A stretch of 64,000 nucleotides of DNA, from NCBI GenBank assembly GCA_003864495.1, contig ML133401.1, forward strand, positions 4,021,189 through 4,085,188. Direction: 5' to 3'. The notes beneath the pieces were generated by a model. It made no database searches, was not told the DNA's origin, and saw only the letters and a list, made by a program, of their open reading frames with translations. This DNA comes from Nemopilema nomurai. Taxonomy: Eukaryota > Cnidaria > Scyphozoa > Rhizostomeae > Rhizostomatidae. Within the stretch, counting starts at the first letter, position 1. Every line of letters starts with the position of its first letter. Both the position numbers and the translations under genes were made by a program. Positions 1-11,545 of the stretch are shown piece after piece.

Positions 1-555
1 GTAGGTACCTATATCGTGAAGACCGTCGCATTTACACTTCTTCAAGACGCAAACGTTCATGCTCTCCGACTTCTCTAATGACACAAATTATTTGCTATTT
101 TTTCCCAATAGAGTCCCATTTTCCCTTCACAACTTGCTATCGTATGGTACAATTCACGCCATGGTCATGCCCATTTCGATGGAGTTTTCGCCTAAATCCA
201 AATAGGTCCCGTCCCCTTTGCCGCATTAAAAGTTCACTTTTAACGTGGGATGAGGTTACGAATTACGATTGTGTCACCACTAGGTCACATCTCATTTTCA
301 TTATGTTTCATACAATTGGTGCTGGAAAGAATGCTTACAAAAATCAAGTCGTGATCTCTTTGCCCTCTACATTACTATGAAAAATTCCTGAATCTCCTTC
401 GAACATTCACAATAACTAAATGACTCCATTTATTGGCTCCATTTTGGAGCAAGGAGTTAATTATGATAAAACTTCTGTTTCGGACGCTTATAGGCCAAGA
501 CTGATCCAGTGTTATCACGAAGCATGAAACAGTATTTGCTATGTTATTTCAAAAC

Positions 556-702
556 CATAGGCGCCGACTACGTGGGGGCTTGGGGGCTCGAGCTATTACG
601 TTATTAAAGCGACAGGTAATTTCTCTACCTTTCAACTTTTTTAAATTTTTTTAAAATTTAAATTTTGAGCCCCCCTGGGAAAAATAAAAGTCGGCGCCTA
701 TG
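556..702. mobile_element. hAT-type MITE (non-autonomous DNA transposon)
   Basis: A 147-bp element bounded by a perfect 14-bp terminal inverted repeat (CATAGGCGCCGACT at 556-569, its complement at 689-702). It is flanked on both sides by the same 8-bp direct repeat TTCAAAAC (548-555 and 703-710). An 8-bp target duplication is the hallmark of the hAT superfamily. It is too short to encode a transposase; the interior is AT-rich with G-runs near the ends. Confidence 0.85.
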
Positions 703-1091
703 TTCAAAACAATACTTTTTCAGCATCTTATTTGCTATTGAAATGTTTTTTAATTATTTGAAGCACTAAGTGATGTTGTATTGTTACCTAATTTGATCTA
801 AATCCTGGCTTATGCAAAGCCCTTTTCTTCACTCTCCTCGCAAACCATTACAGGATTTACGAATAACCTTTGCTGGCAGAAGATCAAATTATGTAACCAC
901 ATTACTGTCATTACGAGCTGTTTTTGCTCAAATTTCACAGCACCGCATTAGTGTGAGGCACAATTCTTATTCTTCAAAATGCAAAACGACGAAACAGCGG
1001 GAACCATGACGTCATAGGCCTGTATATCAAGATCCTGCTAAATTGACTATTTGTGCGAAATACTGATTTGCGAGCAAGCTTTTCATATTTC

Positions 1092-1133
1092 CAGATGTCA
1101 TACTTTGACCTTGAAACAGTAGTATGACATCTG
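1092..1133. repeat. 13-bp perfect inverted repeat (hairpin)
   Basis: CAGATGTCATACT (1092-1104) and its exact reverse complement (1121-1133) are separated by 16 bases. The pair could form a stem-loop or be the core of a small palindromic repeat. No target duplication was seen around it, so its nature is open. Confidence 0.6.
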
Positions 1134-3020
1134 CAAGAACTTGAAGCAGAAGCAATGGTATGTTTATACCGTCCTTTGTAGATGTGCCGAGACTTATTCC
1201 TAATCTGGGATACGCCTTGAAGAGACATCAAGTGACATATTGAGGTCACAGTAACATGAGCTGTCTTCTCGGTTATGCAATAAAAGAGTCCAGATTCAGC
1301 GACATGGAACATCAACAGAAAATACCTCGTTATTCTAAACCAAAAATATCGAGGCTGAAGGGACCACAGGTAAACTCTACAGTACTCCTTCATTTGTCTC
1401 AGGGGCAATTCTGGCCTGAAAAACTGAGGGAGGCCCATCACGGAAAATCCTGTAATATTGGTGTACAGACACAATATCTTTATTAAGTAACGCCTTACTT
1501 TAAGGAGATCTAAATCGTCTCATTTCATTAATTCAATATATAGAGTTGATTCGTGCGGAAGTTCAGAGGGAGTTCTTGTGCATTCCTTCCCCCTCCCTCT
1601 TAGAAACGCCATTGATTTCCCTGTGTACCTTCCACGCACATTAGGTACAAAAGTCTATCGGGAATATGCTGCTTCTAAAAAGCAATTCTTTCAACGGGAA
1701 AAGTAACTTATTGACTGAGGCTTTTTCTCGCATGTGGACGAATCAGTCAGTGTGGGCGGGACGATCAGATTCCGGCTCCAATCTATCTGGACTTAGTGTG
1801 TTTAAGGATTACACTTCTGGGGGTCCTGCACCTCTTGTCGCCTTGTTTGTAAACAACATTTAAAATGTAAACAATCTTTTTAAGTGGTTTTTCATTCAGT
1901 TTTGATTAGAACCGATCGGGCTCAAAGTTGCCACTAAAAGCCAGGTTATGTCATCAAGTATTTAATTCCATATTGTTACCCTGTGGCTTAATGGCAATAA
2001 GACAAGACCAAAGTGATTGGTTCATGTGTGTGTTCCACCAAATTTTGCCCTTTTTGGCTTAGGAACGTAGTTTGTTGGTTATGTTTATACGATGTCACTC
2101 TGAAATAGCCTTCTCAATATTGAACCATATCAACAAAGAAAACGCCTTCTAACCAAGCTGCTTTTCGAGCCAAGAGTTGCTCAACAGCTTGCCTGCATTT
2201 TTTGCTCCTCATGGTATTAGCCATCCTAGGATGCATTTACATCGTTCTTTCCAAAGTTCCTCTGTTACCACACGCACTCTACTAAAAATATTTATGGAAA
2301 AACAGGTCCTTTTTCCTTAAGTAGGTTTAAACGCTCTTTCCTGGTACGCCCAGTCAAGGCCTGAATAACACTACAACAGCCCCTTCCACAAAAATAAAGC
2401 AAGGTTAGAATAACTGCAATCTCCCTCTCCCAGTGCTGTGACTTGGGCGGGGTATAGCTGTAGGACACAGAGAGATGCATGTCCTACGCCAACTGAAAGA
2501 TTAAATCATTCATGTAATCAGGAATTTTCGAGAAAGGGTACCTTTCTTTGCCTCATGTGAACAAGCTCCTTATTAACAGGTCTCTTGATTAACAGGGCGT
2601 AATGACTGCCAATTATAGCAAGATTTTATTACCCGGTTTCTTGGGGCTCTGAGTCACGAGCAGTATATCTGTTTCCAGATCTGTCCTCTTTCTTCCATTT
2701 TCCCTACAACAAGAGACTAAACAAGTAGGCCCCCTTTTAATTATATTTGAAAACCCCTCGAAAGTTCCTCTGCAGATCATTTTTATCGACTCCGGAAACG
2801 AGACCTTGGGACTATTACATGTGGCCAATTTAGACGAGTTTGTCTTGTTAATGGCAGCATTAAAGCCGTAACTAGTTTCATTTCAGAAGGTGTAGGTGTG
2901 CTTGTTTGGAATCAGTACTTCCTTAAAGACACCTAACGAGGTAATTTTGTCGTTAATCAGTTTGCTCAATATATCAGAAAGAATTTTGCAGCAGTGCTCG
3001 TTAAGGCTGGCTGAATTGTA

Positions 3021-3072
3021 ATGGAGAAGGTCTGGGCAATGTTGATTTGTGCTTTGTCTCTCTTCTTGTCCG
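3021..3072 (+). CDS. Gene A exon 1, signal peptide
   Basis: ATG at 3021 opens 17 codons with a basic residue near the N-terminus and a leucine-rich core, followed by a strong donor (G|GTAAGC at 3073). The phase-1 end joins the acceptor after CAG at 4127 in the frame of the first EGF. The start was chosen because it is the only upstream ATG giving a secretion signal in the right phase. Confidence 0.7.
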
Positions 3073-6000
3073 GTAAGCAGAACAGTTAAACGCCGCAGCG
3101 TAACGGGGAAATGTCGACTTTTAGGCCGCACGGAGGACCGCAAGAAGGGTCTTAGTTAAGCACGGTTTGTTAGATAAACTGGATAAAGTCATTCTGTTTT
3201 ATTACTCCGTTTTATTTTTATGCCTATAGTCTGTTGAGTTCTTGCGTTCGCTGTTACCCTCGCATCTCGAGGAAGGGTCCCAAAGGCAACTTTTGCTATA
3301 AGCATTGGACGGTTTCCCGTTACGCTGCAAGCAGAGAACCATGTATTTGGTAATATTTTGTACAAATTCTTCCTCCCCGTGCACTCAATATTTATCTTTT
3401 AACTTCTAAGTGCTTTTCTTTGATGAATATACCAATGAAGATAACGCACAAGATGAGCCATTTTTCTTAACCATGGTATTTTTCTAAACAGTTTTACAGC
3501 TGCCTCTATCATTTTAAAAATTTATTTTGACGGCAGACTTTTTTCACTTACAAGATGACGTTTTTCAGTCTTGTAGACAATGCACTGGCCGGCCTAAAAG
3601 GGCTTACACGAATCCAATTATTGTGAATTATATCTTCTAATAAACACGGGAGGCTTATCGTACGCTCAAACAGATTATATGCGCTGAGTATTCCCACCAT
3701 TAGGGCTTAAGTACGTATTACCCTGCAAAAATACTTCACGATTGAAATTCCGACCGTGATCTATGGCAGAAAGGTAACTTGTCTGCACGATTATCTAGCA
3801 AAATAGTTTGATCAGGAATTTGTTTAAAGTTTGGCAGAATGGATGAATTTGGCAAGGCGAGGATCTCCTGAATACAAGTTTAGCAAATGTTTCCTCGTTG
3901 GCGAGAGCTTCCTCTAGATATTTAACGAATTTGGAAACTCTATGCAAATGATAGGCCAACTTATGCAGGCTACCTAACAGAACGTGATTGACATTTTGTT
4001 TGTAAAACTTGACATTTTGTTTTTCTTTACAATTCTAACTTTTTTCTCGACCTCGCACTAAATACTTTTCAATAAATTCAATCTCAAGCCACCCAATTTG
4101 TGCATTTTATGTATTTTTCGTTTACAGTGTCATTACAGCTAGGACAAGGTGACGTGCTTTGTACTGGTGCTGCGGAAAATATGACCACTTTGTGCCACGA
4201 AAATGCAAGCTGCATCGCAGTCAATAACCAGTCAGTGTGCATTTGCAAACATGGCTTTACTGGAAATGGGTCGAGCTGTCTCAGTATAGACGATTGTGCA
4301 AGCAGCCCGTGCCCGCAGAACTCTACATGTGTTGACACAAAGGGGGCCTACTTCTGCACCTGCGCAGGAGGATATTACTGGAACGGGAGCCAGTGTGTGG
4401 ATGAGTGCCTGCGCAGAGGACTAGAATGCCATCAGCATGCGCACTGCTATAATGACAGTGGATCGTTCTACTGCAGTTGTGTTGCAGGATACACGGGAAA
4501 TGGGACATTTTGTGAGAGTGAGAGACACTTTTTTACTATACCACTTGCACCTGGACGTGAAAAATTCTGTGGTAGCTTTTTAAAATATGGGTCAACACTA
4601 TTCCGCTATTCATAGTTTATCAGCCAAACAACTTCATGACAGTATAAACATCGTTACAATCTGAACGCTAAAAGACAGAACAACTAGACTCTCGGTTCAA
4701 ATGAACAAAAATTCTTAGCCTCGACGTTTATCTGTTCTAATGCAGTGTGATGTCGTTCCGCATTTTGGACTTTCGCATTGAAAAGGATTTCTTGTCTTTT
4801 TTAATATGTATATCGTTAATGGAAGACCATGGCCTTTCCATTAATGACGTCATGGAGGCGAGGTCATTCAAAATATTGCTAACCGCATTCATCGATGTCT
4901 TTCAATAATGGAATTAGATGAAGTGATTGGAATTAGATGAAACTACGCATTTAGGTTTTCACTGTTAAATAATTTTTTTCTCACTTCCTCCGGTGGAAAT
5001 GTAACATTTACATTCATACAAATTATATGATGAAAACTTGGTATTTACAGCAATTGATTGATTAGATAGTATCTGCAGGGCATCCGATTCATGTACAACT
5101 TACCAGCCTATCGTGCAATTTTGTCAGTTCACGCTATCACCCAAACCCTTATTTCTTTTCATTTTTAAGAAAGTTAACATTGACTTCTGCGGTTACCAGC
5201 GATAAATAACTTCGTAGCTTGAGGCGCTTATGATCTCAAAATTAAAGATTAGACGGAATGTTTCAATGATAAATAATCGATTGATCTCAAGTGAAAGCTC
5301 CTTGAATCGACCAACATTCATTATTTTAGAAAACAACAACACGTGTACTGGAGTTCATGGCTCGTGTAACTGCACGTTTAGAGTTGGTTTTGCGAAGAAT
5401 GAGAACGGTGAGTGTGCAGACATTGACGAGTGTCAACAGAAAAGCCAGGTCTGTCCACAATCGTCAGTATGCATAAACACTGTCGGCACATACAGATGCG
5501 TTTGCAGGACAGGGCTCGCATGGAATGGAAGTGAATGCAATGGTAACTCCCCTAGTTTTATTGGTTTTATCGAAATCTTTATGCTTTGTGTTGGCATTCC
5601 ATTGCACAGCCCCAAGGGGTCTGGGGAAAGAAGCGCTGATGACGTCATCAACGCCTTGCAAGAGCCTCACCCAGTCCTAATTCATCACTTTATCAGCCTA
5701 AAGGCAAGGACAATACATCTTTGCAATTATAGCTTCCATGACATCACAAAAGTCATATTCTTTACGCTTTAAATGGCTTTAAAAATGAGCCTGCCCTTAT
5801 TATAGGTTATCGCTCCATGAGTTGCGTATTGATGTCAATGTTACTTTGGTGCATTTTAAGCGGCGGGAAAGTTTCATCAACGCTTTGGAAATGCATATTG
5901 CTTGAGCAAAAGCAGTATTAAAGGCTTTTTCAACTTGATAAAGAAAACAAAATATTATTTTAAATTAATTGATGCCTCTGTCGTTTTGATGACTCAATCT

Positions 6001-8707
6001 TAAAGTCAGAATTGAATAATTTTGACATTGTCTTCATATAATGTTTGTTTATGGTTTCTTGTAGAAATTGATCCTTGTGCTTCTGGTGGTCCGTGCCATG
6101 CAAGTGCAAGGTGTTCCGTCGTTAATGGAACAAGCCTCTGTGTCTGTAAAAGTGGTTTTGTTGGTAATGGCACTCATTGTGAAAACCATAACGAATGTGA
6201 CAATAGCACCATTTGCAGCAGTCAAACCGATTGCATTGACACCAATGGCTCGTACCTCTGTGTATGCAAGACTGGCTATACTGGAAACGGAACACACTGC
6301 TTTGATTCGAATGAATGCCACCGCGTTCCAAGACCATGTCACACCTTTGAGGCATGCATAAACACGATTGGTTCTTTTCAATGCAAAGGTACAATTTAGG
6401 CCTAGAAAGCCACTGTGTCTACAACCTACTTTGCTCAGTTAATTTTGGCCAAGAAGTTAGTGCCACGTCGGTGCACGATTTCTGTGACAGGACATGTTCG
6501 TGGCACCCCGATCTTTTTCTGTCAGTCCTATCAACTCGGTAGATTCTGGGATGAAAAATCCTGATCTTGATATCTTAATGTTGACTTTTTTAAAGTCGTG
6601 ACATAATTCCTTTGAAACTTTCTTCCTGGAAATAATAAGTTACCACTCAAAATCATAGTCTGTTGTATGATCGACTTGTCAAATCAGCACTCACACACAC
6701 GTGTAAATTGGTGTTTGAGTTTCTGGCATTTTCTTCTTTTCTTCATGTGGTAAGAAAATTGATTTTATTTGTCATTGCTTTTTCCTCAGACCAATGCAGA
6801 AAATCTTTATGCCCAAATCTCTCCTTCTGTCGCAATTTACCAGCAGGACACCTTTGCCGCTGTAACGATGGCCTTTACATGTCAAATCGACTCTGTGTGC
6901 GAGCAAAGGCGATGTATCGAGTAGAAGGTGTTCTCCTAAACCGAACCTATCTTACCAGTTACGCTGATAGACGTTCGAGTGATTTTACTGAACTAGCCGC
7001 TGAGATGGAGTACCGTCTTCTGCGGATATTCCGCGGGACATTACTTGGCTCAAGTCTTCAGTCAGTGCAAATATTCGACATGAAAAGAGGAAGCGTTATT
7101 CTGTCTTATTACTTGCTTTTTAAAGAAAAACCAGCATTGTCTGCCGCTCAAATTGCTGACATTGTAAAGAATAAATCCTTCTATTTGTCATCGAGTGTTC
7201 AAGGACGAGGAAAGCCATTTGTGAAGGTACTATCCCAATTTCCTTTTTCATTCTATCTAGTGTTCGAATTTTATGCTGCAATCGATTTCTTAAAAAGAAA
7301 ATATGTCAGAAGGAAGTATAGGAAAATCAAAGTCATAAGAATGAAAAGTGCCAAAAATGCCAAAATTCGTGATAAAGAAAAGCAAGATTCTTTTCTGTCT
7401 GACCAAGGAGAGAAAAGTAGAAAAATCTCTTTCATAACAACATACTTCTGAAAGAGATTTAATATATAACATAATTTTTGAAGATGAATAACAGAAGACG
7501 AAGATTCACGCATAGCATAATGATAGTTTACTTTTCAGCATACTGAATAAGCCAATGTGTGATACTTATAAAAGATATCTTGATAAAAACAGATAATATT
7601 AAAGTGAATCCACGGAGTTAGAACGCAGCTTAGCTCAAAGGACTGGGCTATCTAAAAATAGAAACTCTTAGCTATCCAATCAAGGTTGAGAACAGCAGAT
7701 GTTCATGTGATCACTTCAAATATCGCTGTGTGTGGTGTGATGCAAGACATGTGATCACTTTGATTAATCAATCCGCACGCCTGAATCGAATTGAGTTGCA
7801 GTGTATTTTTAAATCGGTGGCCTTACGTCCTTTGATTTACTTTGAAAGTGTCCTTGGATCTTTTTGAATCATTAAATTGTTCATTTTGATGAAATTTTGC
7901 TTTTCTACCAAAGTCGCAAGGAGAAAGCCATTTTAACAGTTTCACAAATCACCTTATACGCCATGAATTGATCCGTTCCATATGTTTCTCTTTCAGTGAC
8001 TAACCATTGCGAGACGAGGAGCCATGGCTGCGATGTTCTCGCTGTTTGCGTGCCAACTTCTTCTAAATCTGAATACAAGTGCAAATGTCAGAAGAAGTTT
8101 GAAATGAGAAACGGGAAATGCAAAAAGAAAAGTAAGTTTCAGATAAACTTTTACCATAGAGGAAACTGTGCAGGACCAACTGTCCCGTGCAAAGGTGCAA
8201 GTTGACTTTTATTGGAGCCACAGCCAAGTATAGGGAAAGGTGTCCTGAATGCAGGAGTTAGCAGTCTTCTGAATGAAGTGTGGAGATTCCTGTTGAATTT
8301 CATCTGCAGTATTTTTGTGGATTGAATTTTACAATAAAATTTTTACATGCGCTAGAAGTTTGCTTGCACACAATCTAGATTTGTTGTTCTTCAAAATCCA
8401 AAGTTTTTAAAAGCTTGGAGGATATTGAATTTCATACAAGATTTTGGCTAGGGCTTTTCTAACTATTGCAGGAACATACGTCGAAGTGATAGTGCCTTCT
8501 GTGATCGGAGGGCTGCTGGTTCTATTCTTTGCATCGCTTTTTGTTGCATTGCTATGCAAGAGAAGACGGATGAGGACTGCATCAAAGAAGGAAGCAGAGT
8601 TTTATGAGCCTCATTTTGAGGTCTTCCAGGTGGAGGCAGGGAGTGAAAATCATGCGATGCAAATGCAGGAAACCTCTTATAAAGGAAAAGAGAGAAATTA
8701 TCGATAG
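3021..8707 (+). CDS. Gene A: EGF-repeat / SEA-domain single-pass membrane protein
   Basis: Proposed exons: 3021-3072, 4128-4517, 5330-5542, 6065-6388, 6790-7226 (end uncertain), 7997-8131, 8472-8707. Exon 1 encodes a signal peptide (MEKVWAMLICALSLFLSG) and ends in a phase-1 GT donor. Exons 2-5 encode about eight six-cysteine EGF modules, several with the calcium-binding type DIDEC or NEC start and the G-x-T-G-N-G-T signature. A SEA domain (about 6900-7226) follows, containing Gly-Ser-Val-Ile at 7089-7100, the position where mucin-type SEA domains self-cleave. One further EGF (7997-8131), a hydrophobic helix (about 8487-8555), an Arg/Lys-rich stop-transfer segment and a tail of about 45 residues complete it. 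The architecture resembles transmembrane mucin or EGF adhesion proteins at the cell surface; ligand unknown. Oddity: the 7226 donor is phase 0, but the next exon needs phase 1, so an exon is missing or another donor is used (for example 7416). No family name is assigned. Confidence 0.75.
4128..4517 (+). CDS. Gene A exon 2, three EGF modules
   Basis: Acceptor TTTACAG at 4121-4127 and donor A|GTGAGA after 4517, both phase 1. Three consecutive six-cysteine EGF modules are visible. The third and the neighbouring exons carry the C-x-GYTGNGTxC ending common in cnidarian EGF proteins. Several N-x-S/T glycosylation sites are present. Confidence 0.85.
5330..5542 (+). CDS. Gene A exon 3, EGF modules
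   Basis: Acceptor ATTTTAG at 5323-5329, donor G|GTAACT after 5542, phase 1 both ends. It encodes a short cysteine-rich half module, then a complete calcium-binding type EGF beginning with DIDEC. Confidence 0.8.
6065..6388 (+). CDS. Gene A exon 4, EGF modules
   Basis: Acceptor TTGTAG at 6059-6064, donor G|GTACAA after 6388. Two complete EGF modules and most of a third, which lacks its last cysteine pair within the exon. Other frames in this stretch stay open by chance because of the regular cysteine and glycine codons. Confidence 0.85.
6790..7226 (+). CDS. Gene A exon 5, EGF module plus SEA domain
   Basis: Acceptor TTCCTCAG at 6782-6789. A short EGF-like module is followed by a domain of about 105 residues with the SEA pattern (Y-x-V-E-G, later a GSVIL strand, then AQIADIV). 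Donor AAG|GTACTA ends the exon in phase 0, which does not fit the next recognised exon. Reading through leads to a hydrophobic stretch, then a very basic stretch with a stop at 7449; a weaker phase-1 donor lies after 7416. Confidence 0.7.
7997..8131 (+). CDS. Gene A exon 6, juxtamembrane EGF
   Basis: Acceptor CTTTCAG at 7990-7996 and donor A|GTAAGT after 8131. It encodes one six-cysteine EGF module (CETRSHGCDVLAVC start) ending in a lysine cluster. It must be entered with one leftover base, otherwise its first codon is TGA. Confidence 0.75.
8472..8707 (+). CDS. Gene A exon 7, TM helix and cytoplasmic tail
   Basis: Acceptor TTGCAG ends at 8471. About 23 hydrophobic residues (VIVPSVIGGLLVLFFASLFV core) precede CKRRRMR, a typical inside-facing stop-transfer sequence. 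The tail has tyrosines in acidic contexts (EFYEPHFEVF) and ends at the stop at 8705-8707. Confidence 0.8.
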
Positions 8708-9609
8708 TTACCTTGTAAATTTATTGCTTTAGTTTCATCGTGCAAGACAGGCCTTTTCCGTAGTTGTACAGCCAACAAGTGTTTATAAAATCGTGAATGT
8801 TCAATTTTGTTTTCCAAATTAATATGTAAGCAAAGGTTTTGTGGCACAAAACTTTACAATTGCGAAAGGCAGTTGAACTTTGATTTTAGGATGCTAATTT
8901 CTTCAGCACTCATTGTCTGAGACTACTCTTTGTTCTAGTTACTGATGCTAAGGGAGGCCTTTGTCTTACAACTGATATTAAAAATAGCCGTTAATTTTAC
9001 AACTGCTATTTGGGGCTTTTCCTTACAAGTAGCATAACGGAACATCTTTTTCTCTTACAAGTGATAATATACGTGCTATTTGTTTTTACAACTGATATTA
9101 AAGGATATTACAGCTGGCATTAGTAATTTATTTTTAATCACCAAGATTGTCACTGCTATGACTATTACATGAAGACGATAACTGGGCTAATTGCAGCTGG
9201 CTCGGCAAGGGAGAAGTAAGGAAGCGATGGTTCTTAGATGCAATGAGCAATCATAAAGGTGCTTTGTTACAAAGGCAATTTCTCATCAGCTTTACATGTC
9301 ACTGTTTTGAAAAAAACAGTGAATGTGGAGCTTGATGGGGAGCTTACCGAGTTATTTACGTCCTAGATTTTATAAAGGTTTAGTTATAAGGATTAGTTGA
9401 ATGTCGCGTTGATTTAATGTCGAAGTCTAGGAAGAAATACTCCCCCGCAGAGGGATAATGGCCACCTCGAATTGTAGAAACTCGCAATGCTTGAATTGAG
9501 CATCTTTCTGCTCCATCATCAGGGTGAAACCTTTTAGCCAATCCACTTATGTCAAGCATAAAATGCCAACAATCTTTTCACGCTAGTTACGGTTGTCTTT
9601 TCATCTATT

Positions 9610-9800
9610 AGCTTTTGAATCTGCCTTATATAAACTCAATACCTTGTTTGTTTAGACAGAAAGTGTTCGTCTTTTTACTTTGACTCCTCAAAAAACAAGG
9701 CGTGAGTCGACGCTGATTGGCCATTAGATTTACCAATCATAGGCTTCACAGCCTCTTGCGTACTTTTAGATCTACGACTGGCTTTTTATTCTAGCAGCCT
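9610..9800 (+). mobile_element. Decayed Penelope-like element 3' fragment
   Basis: The stretch around 9650-9690 (TTTAGACAGAAAGTGTTCGTC) and the following CTGATTGGCCATT... sequence match, with many changes, the end of the Penelope ORF and its 3' flank at 62810-62950. The reading frame is broken. Assigned by comparison within this window only. Confidence 0.5.
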
Positions 9801-11340
9801 GATTGTTTGTCTGCAACATTTTTGCAGTTTCGACGAAATTAGTCATTCGCGAGCCATAACACACAAGCGGCACTCCCTTATATGACAGGAGAAAGTCAGG
9901 TTACTGGGGCGAAACAACTCAGTTCAATTTGCAATAGCAAAATATTTATATGCAACTTGAATTGAAATGTATATTAAATTAAAATAGTTGATTGCTATTG
10001 TTAAAATATCTCGATGCTATAAATCAACGCAGGAATGCATCGAATTGTGGGAACTTACAGAGAAGCCTCATTTGACGACACTGTAAACAGAAAAGCACTC
10101 CGATTGGCTGTTACATCAGAGCCGCTCTAGTCACTTCCCGACAGCACATTATACAGAGACTGTCAATAGGCATGATATAACGGCTGTTGTAGAGAAGATA
10201 ATCTCGCTTCCTGGCAAATCTGCAGTTGAACGCAATAACAAGGTTTGAATTTTGTCATTCGCTTATATCAACTATTCTGTCAGATATCTAATGAGATAAT
10301 GTAATGTCTATGATGAATGCATTTTTAATTATAGAATTGAGCGAGCTTGTTATGACACCAATTGCGTCATCATATGCTCACTCGAAGATTGCTCAATATT
10401 GACAGCTGTTTTTATTCGAATGCTTGCGCAATCGATGATTATTGGCAATCCTCGGCCATTTGCAATTGGAATTTCTTCATTCGTTTTAAAGCCATTAAAA
10501 TTGCAGCATATTTGGCAAAAGCTTAGGAAGAAATTTAGCATTTTTACAGTTAAGAAATAAGTTAGTTCTTTGAGCTTGATAAAAAAGTATCAGCTCGATT
10601 CAAGTAGATTGATGAAAGTAAAAATGATATGGTAGCACCTTCAAGCATTGTTATTATGTGTGATTATTACTATGTAGATAACTCGTATGAATTGGGCCAA
10701 AAGTACTCCAAAAACGACTCTCAATTGGTGAAGGATAACTCTAGATACATGGAGAGAAAAAGCATAATTGAAAGAGGTGTTTATGGAGAGGCGTTAGTGT
10801 TAAGAAGTTATGTTTGTCAGCTATAATTTTCTACAAAACCCAGAAGGCAGCTGTCTTTTGTGATTTTGATGGTTCATGGTGCATCTTTTATCCAATCCTT
10901 TGGATATTCAGTACCAATTCACGCAAGCGACGTTTTCTTTAAAGGAAGGCAAGAACCGGTCTGGTTCGACAGTCTACACCCGTCTTTGTTGATAAAGTCA
11001 GTTTACGCTGCTTCTATCATCGCTTTAATCGTTTTTTCATACCCAACACACTAACTGGGTTAGAAATGTCTGGTTTTTACCTCACCATTTCTCAGAAAAG
11101 AAATAAATATAGCCTCTTTTTACCATTTCTACTCGCTTGCAATTTAATTAGTAAAATTATATGTCATTATAGCGTTATTTGTTAAGACATTCTAAAGGCT
11201 GTGTTAAAATTTTGATTAAAATGTAGAAATTTTTGGTCTCGTGAAAGTCTATCCAAATAACTAGAGTCTCAAATCTTTCGGCAGAAGACTTTACTGCTTC
11301 AGTATTAATGTTGTAGATGTAATGTTAATTTTCTGTATTA

Positions 11341-11545
11341 GCTCAACCAAGTCCGAAATGGGCCAAAGCTAAAATGGTCCAAACTAAAATTGGCCAGGGC
11401 CAAGATGGGCCAACCCCAAAATGGGCCAGCTCCAAGATTGGCCAAACCTTCAATAGGCGGAACCCAAGGCGGGCCGGAGCCAAGATGGGCCAACCCAAAA
11501 ATGGTGGGCCAACCTCATGATGGACCAAACCCAAAATGGGGCCGA
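11341..11545. repeat. Imperfect short tandem repeat (GGGCCAA-type)
   Basis: Variants of a roughly 14-bp unit (CCAAAATGGGCCAA, CCAAGATGGGCCAA and similar) run for about 200 bases. The repeat holds an open frame on the minus strand that is a by-product of the repetition. Confidence 0.75.

Larger units (their letters stand above)
1..3020. other. Intergenic region upstream of gene A
   Basis: Apart from the MITE at 556-702 and a 13-bp hairpin near 1092-1133, no supported coding sequence is visible. The open frames here are short, lack domain signatures and look like chance ORFs. Some may be upstream regulatory or untranslated sequence of gene A; no clear TATA box was found next to the signal-peptide exon. 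Confidence 0.5.

Noticed and set aside
6049..6394. Minus-strand and alternative-frame ORFs over the gene A EGF exon
   Set aside because: Shadows of the EGF frame; they lack cysteine spacing or splice signals of their own.
9474..9535. Hammerhead-like core on the minus strand (CTGATGATGGAGCAGAAA)
   Set aside because: The core words are present, but helix III does not close at the required A-U pair and no good helix I was found. It may be a worn copy of a retroelement motif.
10350..11054. Small ORFs of 63-65 codons
   Set aside because: Length is within chance expectation for this composition, and no motif or neighbouring splice site supports them.
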